A DNA stretch of 64,000 nucleotides from Epinephelus fuscoguttatus (taxonomy: Eukaryota; Chordata; Actinopteri; Perciformes; Serranidae), in assembly GCF_011397635.1 (NCBI RefSeq), contig NC_064761.1:25027643-25091642 (forward strand). The letters are read 5' to 3'. Below, in pieces: positions 61,001 to 64,000 of this stretch; positions within the stretch are counted from its first letter, which is position 1; each line of letters starts with the position of its first letter. Below the pieces are notes generated by a model. The model was given only the letters and a program-made list of their open reading frames with translations. It had not been told where the DNA came from and made no database searches. A program made the position numbers and the translations under genes.

Positions 61001-63322
61001 AAGTGCAGCATGAAACAAATTTGATAAAAAGGGTTGTTAACCTTTGATTTTATTTGAACAGTGTGTGCTTGAGCTGAGGGTCGACAGACGTCAGATCACT
61101 TGTGTCTGTACAGTGTGGTAAAATAATGACTAAAGTAAGAGTCTCACAGTTTAACAAAGGAGGGTCCCTTTAAAATCTAGACTTCTGTAGTTGCATCTAA
61201 TTGTTAAAGATGGATGACAACAAACTTTCTTTTTCTAAATAAAAATAAAGCCCATCCGCCAATCTTAGGCCCACCGTAGTTAATTTTTATTTAATTTCAA
61301 TAACACCTCAGTTACATAATGTTTGACATAGTAATGTCCTTCTCTCCGCTCCAGCTTGTTCAGAGCACTAACACAGTGATTCTGATAAGGTCCTGAACAT
61401 TTGGCCTTATAACTCCAGTTGTAGCCTGCCTACACTGGCATCCAATCCACTGTACTGGTCCTAAATTGTCTTTGTAAGGTATTAATTGTTGCATGACCTT
61501 AATGAACGCACCCTGCTAAGGGTTTTTTGACTTCTCAGAGAACTAGGAGAGGAACTGTTGACTTAAAAAGCTTATTGAGATGCTATATTATTCAATTAAA
61601 TCCACAAGCATGTCAAAATCATGACAAAAATCCAGCCATATTCCTACCTCATTTGCATTGCATTCTTTTTTTTATGAAGTCCCACTTCACTAGAGCAAGT
61701 TTTGGCCATTTTATTTTGTTTTGTGCTACTTAGTAATTTGTAGCAGTTATTTTCCCAAAAGAAACTGGCTTTACAAATTATTTTTTCAGCAAATATGGAT
61801 TCATATTAGTTCTTGATGGAGCTTTAAACATAGATATTTTACCAAACAGAATAATTGTATTTATTATCTGGGGACAGTTTTCATCCAGAACCCAAACATA
61901 ATGTTTAAAGGTGTAAGTTGAAATGGTGAGAGGCCTTAGCCGATTTTGGATCTTGCTCCACAACCTTGCAAATCTACATAATGATGGTTGTTCAGTGTTG
62001 ACCATGTTGATCTTTAGTGGAAATATTCTTTTTAGATTTGTTTCTGGGCTTTTTTTGCCTTTATGTGATAGGACAGATATAGTGTGAAATGGAGAGATGA
62101 CGTGCAGCAAAGGGCCGTGGGTTGGAGCCAAACCTGCAGCCGTTGCAGAAAGGACACTGCCTTTGTACATGGGGCACCTGCTCCACCAGGTTAGCTAGTG
62201 GGCACCCCAAATAGAAATCATTTTGTAAAAATTTGTCACCTGAAAGATTCTTGAGTAGGAATTGTTTTGTAAATTGTCCTGAAAGTGTTTCCACAGTATT
62301 AGAATATTAAATCCATCTTCCCAAAAGGAGCAAACTGTGTTACCTTCTGTGCAAAGGCACCATTATCAGTGGAGTGATAGAAGTGTTGTGAGGAGTTGAC
62401 CTACCCCCTTGAGCTTGGCCAATGCGTGGACGGTGTTTTTTATGGTGTCGGTGGGGATGATGTCAGAGTTGTCTCCAGTTAGATAATCCTTGCGTGATTT
62501 GAGCGTGAGCTCCACGTCCGCTTTCAGCTCGATGATGTAGTGGTGGCTGCCCTGTCTCCTGATGACCAGCACCTTCACTGTGTTCTTGCCGTAGCCTGTT
62601 CGCACAAACTCCACATTCTGCGCCCACAAAGGAACACGTTAGCAACATGTTGCAGTTCTGATGATGTGAACAGGTGTTTTGTACCATAGGTATTTAAAAC
62701 TGTGCATTGACTTAATGTGATTATTTTGGATTTTCTTCTTCTTCTTTCTTCTAATATTTGGTCCTTTGTAGTTGGTGTCACCTGCGTGTGTAAGCCATGA
62801 TATTTCCTCAGCACTTGTCATCATTTAGATTCATTTGTTACCTCTAATAAATAAGTCTGATATGTTTAAATATTACAGTTTGTTGATTTTTCTATGAGTG
62901 TGTTACATGTGCAATTTCATTTAATGTGGCAGTGGTCCCTGATTGGTTGCTTTAGCTTGATTATTTTCCACATTTTAACATGTATGCATTCCTGTAATTT
63001 ATTAGTAAAACTTGCATGTCTTCACACAAAAAATAATGGGAATAGGGATAAATTAATTTTTTAGGTTTCTCCAGATGAAGCATCAGGGTTTAACTTTATG
63101 ATTTAGACATGGTTAATTATTCCGATGAGACATGATCCCTGGTTTGTTCAGCAGACCCTGGCTGGCCCTGTGGTCGTTCACCCCAAAATGAGATAAACTC
63201 CAGTGCTGAATCATTTAATGTAACCTCGAATGCTAAAACAAAATCTTGTCCTGATTTTTATTTATTATTATTATTATTGTGTTGACATAATGAATGGTTA
63301 CCTGATTTGAAGCGTCTGCCAT
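57980..63322 (-). CDS. uox: UOX, urate oxidase (uricase), complete and apparently functional
   Basis: Cofactor-free peroxisomal enzyme that oxidises urate to 5-hydroxyisourate in purine breakdown. Minus-strand exons: 63322-63302, 62617-62405, 60918-60802, 59468-59390, 58893-58710, 58594-58471, 58211-58128, 58054-57980; lengths 21, 213, 117, 79, 184, 124, 84 and 75 nt give 298 residues, normal for vertebrates. Active-site residues known from fungal uricase are present: Lys18 (TGYGKN), Thr63 ([10 protein letters not shown]), Phe165 (SGFEGF), Arg182 (KDRC), Gln230 (PSVQ) and His258 (NQHYF). The C-terminus AKL fits a type 1 peroxisomal targeting signal. Kozak context accATGG is strong. No frameshift or early stop, unlike the human UOX pseudogene. 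Next to SAMD13, convergent. Confidence 0.97.
58128..58211 (-). CDS. uox: UOX coding exon 7, catalytic His
   Basis: 84 nt, residues 247-274. Reads [20 protein letters not shown] then MGLTNKDE. The His of NQHYF is the triad histidine. Followed by a 73-bp intron. Confidence 0.97.
58471..58594 (-). CDS. uox: UOX coding exon 6
   Basis: 124 nt, residues 206-246. Reads [20 protein letters not shown] then [20 protein letters not shown] and K. Contains the urate-contact Gln in PSVQKTLY. Donor gtaagt. Confidence 0.97.
58710..58893 (-). CDS. uox: UOX coding exon 5, substrate pocket
   Basis: 184 nt, residues 145-204 with split codons at both ends. Contains [40 protein letters not shown] and DVDFDAA. 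Holds the Phe and Arg that contact urate. Donor gtaatt. Confidence 0.97.
59390..59468 (-). CDS. uox: UOX coding exon 4
   Basis: 79 nt. Reads [20 protein letters not shown] then VEHNLN, residues 118-143. Acceptor gttctcag, donor gtgagc. Confidence 0.95.
59783..60656. mobile_element. MITE, copy 2, interrupted by SINE
   Basis: Ends CATAGCTGGTAACTTTTGTG and CATAAAAGTTACCAACTGTAG match the termini of copy 1, and the interior is shared (GGTCCGGCCAGT, TTTGACCGTAGTTCACGAGC). About 500 bp of MITE plus a 376-bp SINE. Confidence 0.65.
59844..60219 (+). mobile_element. tRNA-derived SINE, second copy, with 10-bp target-site duplication
   Basis: Same family as the element at 47210. The A-box TAGTGCAGTGG (59848-59858) is intact and the B-box is decayed to GGTTTTAACCC (59892-59902). 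Flanked by ATTTTAGTGT at 59834-59843 and 60220-60229. It splits a MITE whose undamaged homologue lies at 29529-30057, which confirms the insertion point. Confidence 0.75.
60802..60918 (-). CDS. uox: UOX coding exon 3
   Basis: 117 nt, residues 79-117. Reads [20 protein letters not shown] then [19 protein letters not shown]. Conserved SIE, FNHV and PW..-EK positions. Acceptor ttcag, donor gtaaaa. Confidence 0.96.
60919..62404. other. UOX intron
   Basis: 1.5 kb between exons 3 and 2. AT-rich; nothing recognised. Confidence 0.6.
62405..62617 (-). CDS. uox: UOX coding exon 2, catalytic Lys and Thr
   Basis: 213 nt, residues 8-78. Contains [39 protein letters not shown] and [15 protein letters not shown]. 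Holds the Lys-Thr part of the catalytic triad. Acceptor gggcgcag, donor gtaggt. Confidence 0.97.
62618..63301. other. UOX first intron
   Basis: 0.7 kb between exons 2 and 1, with a short (TTA)n near 63261-63278. Nothing else recognised. Confidence 0.6.
63302..63322 (-). CDS. uox: UOX coding exon 1
   Basis: Only seven codons, MADASNQ, then donor gtaacc. Identified by its Kozak context and by phase with exon 2; short first coding exons are usual for UOX. Confidence 0.85.
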
Positions 63323-63490
63323 GGTGTCTTCCTTTCCTTTACCCGCTGTCTGTCTTTCTGTCTTCACTTCCTCCAGCAGAAGTTGTCCCAACTGATGAAG
63401 GAGGATTTTGTAGAGGGGGTGGTGCTACCTTTGCACTTTGCTGATTGGAAGTCATGTCAGGTGAACCTGTTTAACCAGTTACGCTTTCAG
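63323..63490 (-). promoter_or_regulatory. uox: UOX 5'UTR and proximal promoter candidate
   Basis: On the minus strand there is a CCAAT box (63448-63444) next to AGCAAAGTGCAAAGG, which resembles an HNF4/DR1-type site, and GGTTAAACAG, which resembles a forkhead or HNF1 half-site. These would suit a liver gene such as UOX. No TATA box is evident. Motif assignments are by eye. Confidence 0.35.
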
Positions 63491-64000
63491 ACATTGTAAT
63501 GTACACACACAAGTCCTCATTTGTCTTGTTTTATAATGTGCACATATATGATCACACAAAGAGAACGCCAAAGTGCATGGATTCATTAATAGCCTAAATA
63601 AACACAGATCTTTTTATCGTGTTGTGACCTGTCTGCGTTTTTATTACTGAACTCTTAAATGAGTTCCACTCAGTCCGGTTACATTTTGAGACTGAATAAG
63701 TGTGACACCCTGAAAAGACATGAACACACACTGAAGACACGACTGTCTTAAAAAGGGTTTGTAATTATAAACCAATAGCTTTTTAAAATATTATTTACTA
63801 ATGATCCATAAATACGTTGTAAGTCTGCAGTAAGAGCAACTTTTGGGTTGCCAGGTTGTGAAAAACAATGGACGTAAGCTTATTTTGTTGTACACTTGTT
63901 TGAAAGTGTGTTGATGCATCATGGTAATCAGAGAAAGTGGTGTTAATGTTGAAACATGAAAAGGTTGGGGCAGCACAGATGTGTGTGGAGTTTGCTTGTT
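63491..64000. other. Sequence upstream of UOX, right edge
   Basis: No gene, repeat family or RNA recognised; open frames here are short and without homology that I can name. Confidence 0.55.

Overview
The window is vertebrate nuclear DNA, almost certainly from a ray-finned (teleost) fish. Evidence: spliced genes with GT/AG introns; very many (CA)n/(TG)n runs; fish-type repeats (a tRNA-derived SINE with a GGAT tail, LINE 3' ends, MITEs); and a gene order, TTLL7 - PRKACB - SAMD13 - UOX, that matches human chromosome 1p31. Species cannot be read from the sequence. Exons were found by reading conserved protein segments on both strands and fitting splice sites and reading phase; every exon junction given for the four coding regions is phase-consistent.

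Layout. 1033-30926 (minus): TTLL7, a tubulin polyglutamylase, first eight coding exons (about 378 residues); the rest of the gene runs off the left edge, and one or two non-coding 5' exons are proposed at 31412-31556 and near 37492. 38100-40430: intergenic interval between the divergent TTLL7 and PRKACB promoters. 40661-50603 (plus): PRKACB, the cAMP-dependent protein kinase catalytic subunit beta, complete (351 residues), plus an alternative first exon at 42422-42554 that resembles the mammalian C-beta-2 N-terminus; its 3'UTR runs to about 53930. 56483-56962 (plus): SAMD13, a 97-residue SAM-domain protein. 57980-63322 (minus): UOX, urate oxidase, eight coding exons, 298 residues, all catalytic residues present and a peroxisomal C-terminus. 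SAMD13 and UOX converge, with poly(A) signals only about 60 bp apart.

The genes are not an operon; they are an old vertebrate neighbourhood with separate jobs: microtubule glutamylation, cAMP signalling, an uncharacterised SAM protein, and purine breakdown. Most of the window is intron. The introns hold microsatellites, mobile-element remains (some nested with intact target-site duplications), a hammerhead-ribozyme-like repeat at 16761-16815, an intronic duplication (12.3 and 13.9 kb), and a TTLL7 splice acceptor that appears to be supplied by a LINE tail. I did not find an undescribed multi-gene system; the most interesting items are listed as findings.
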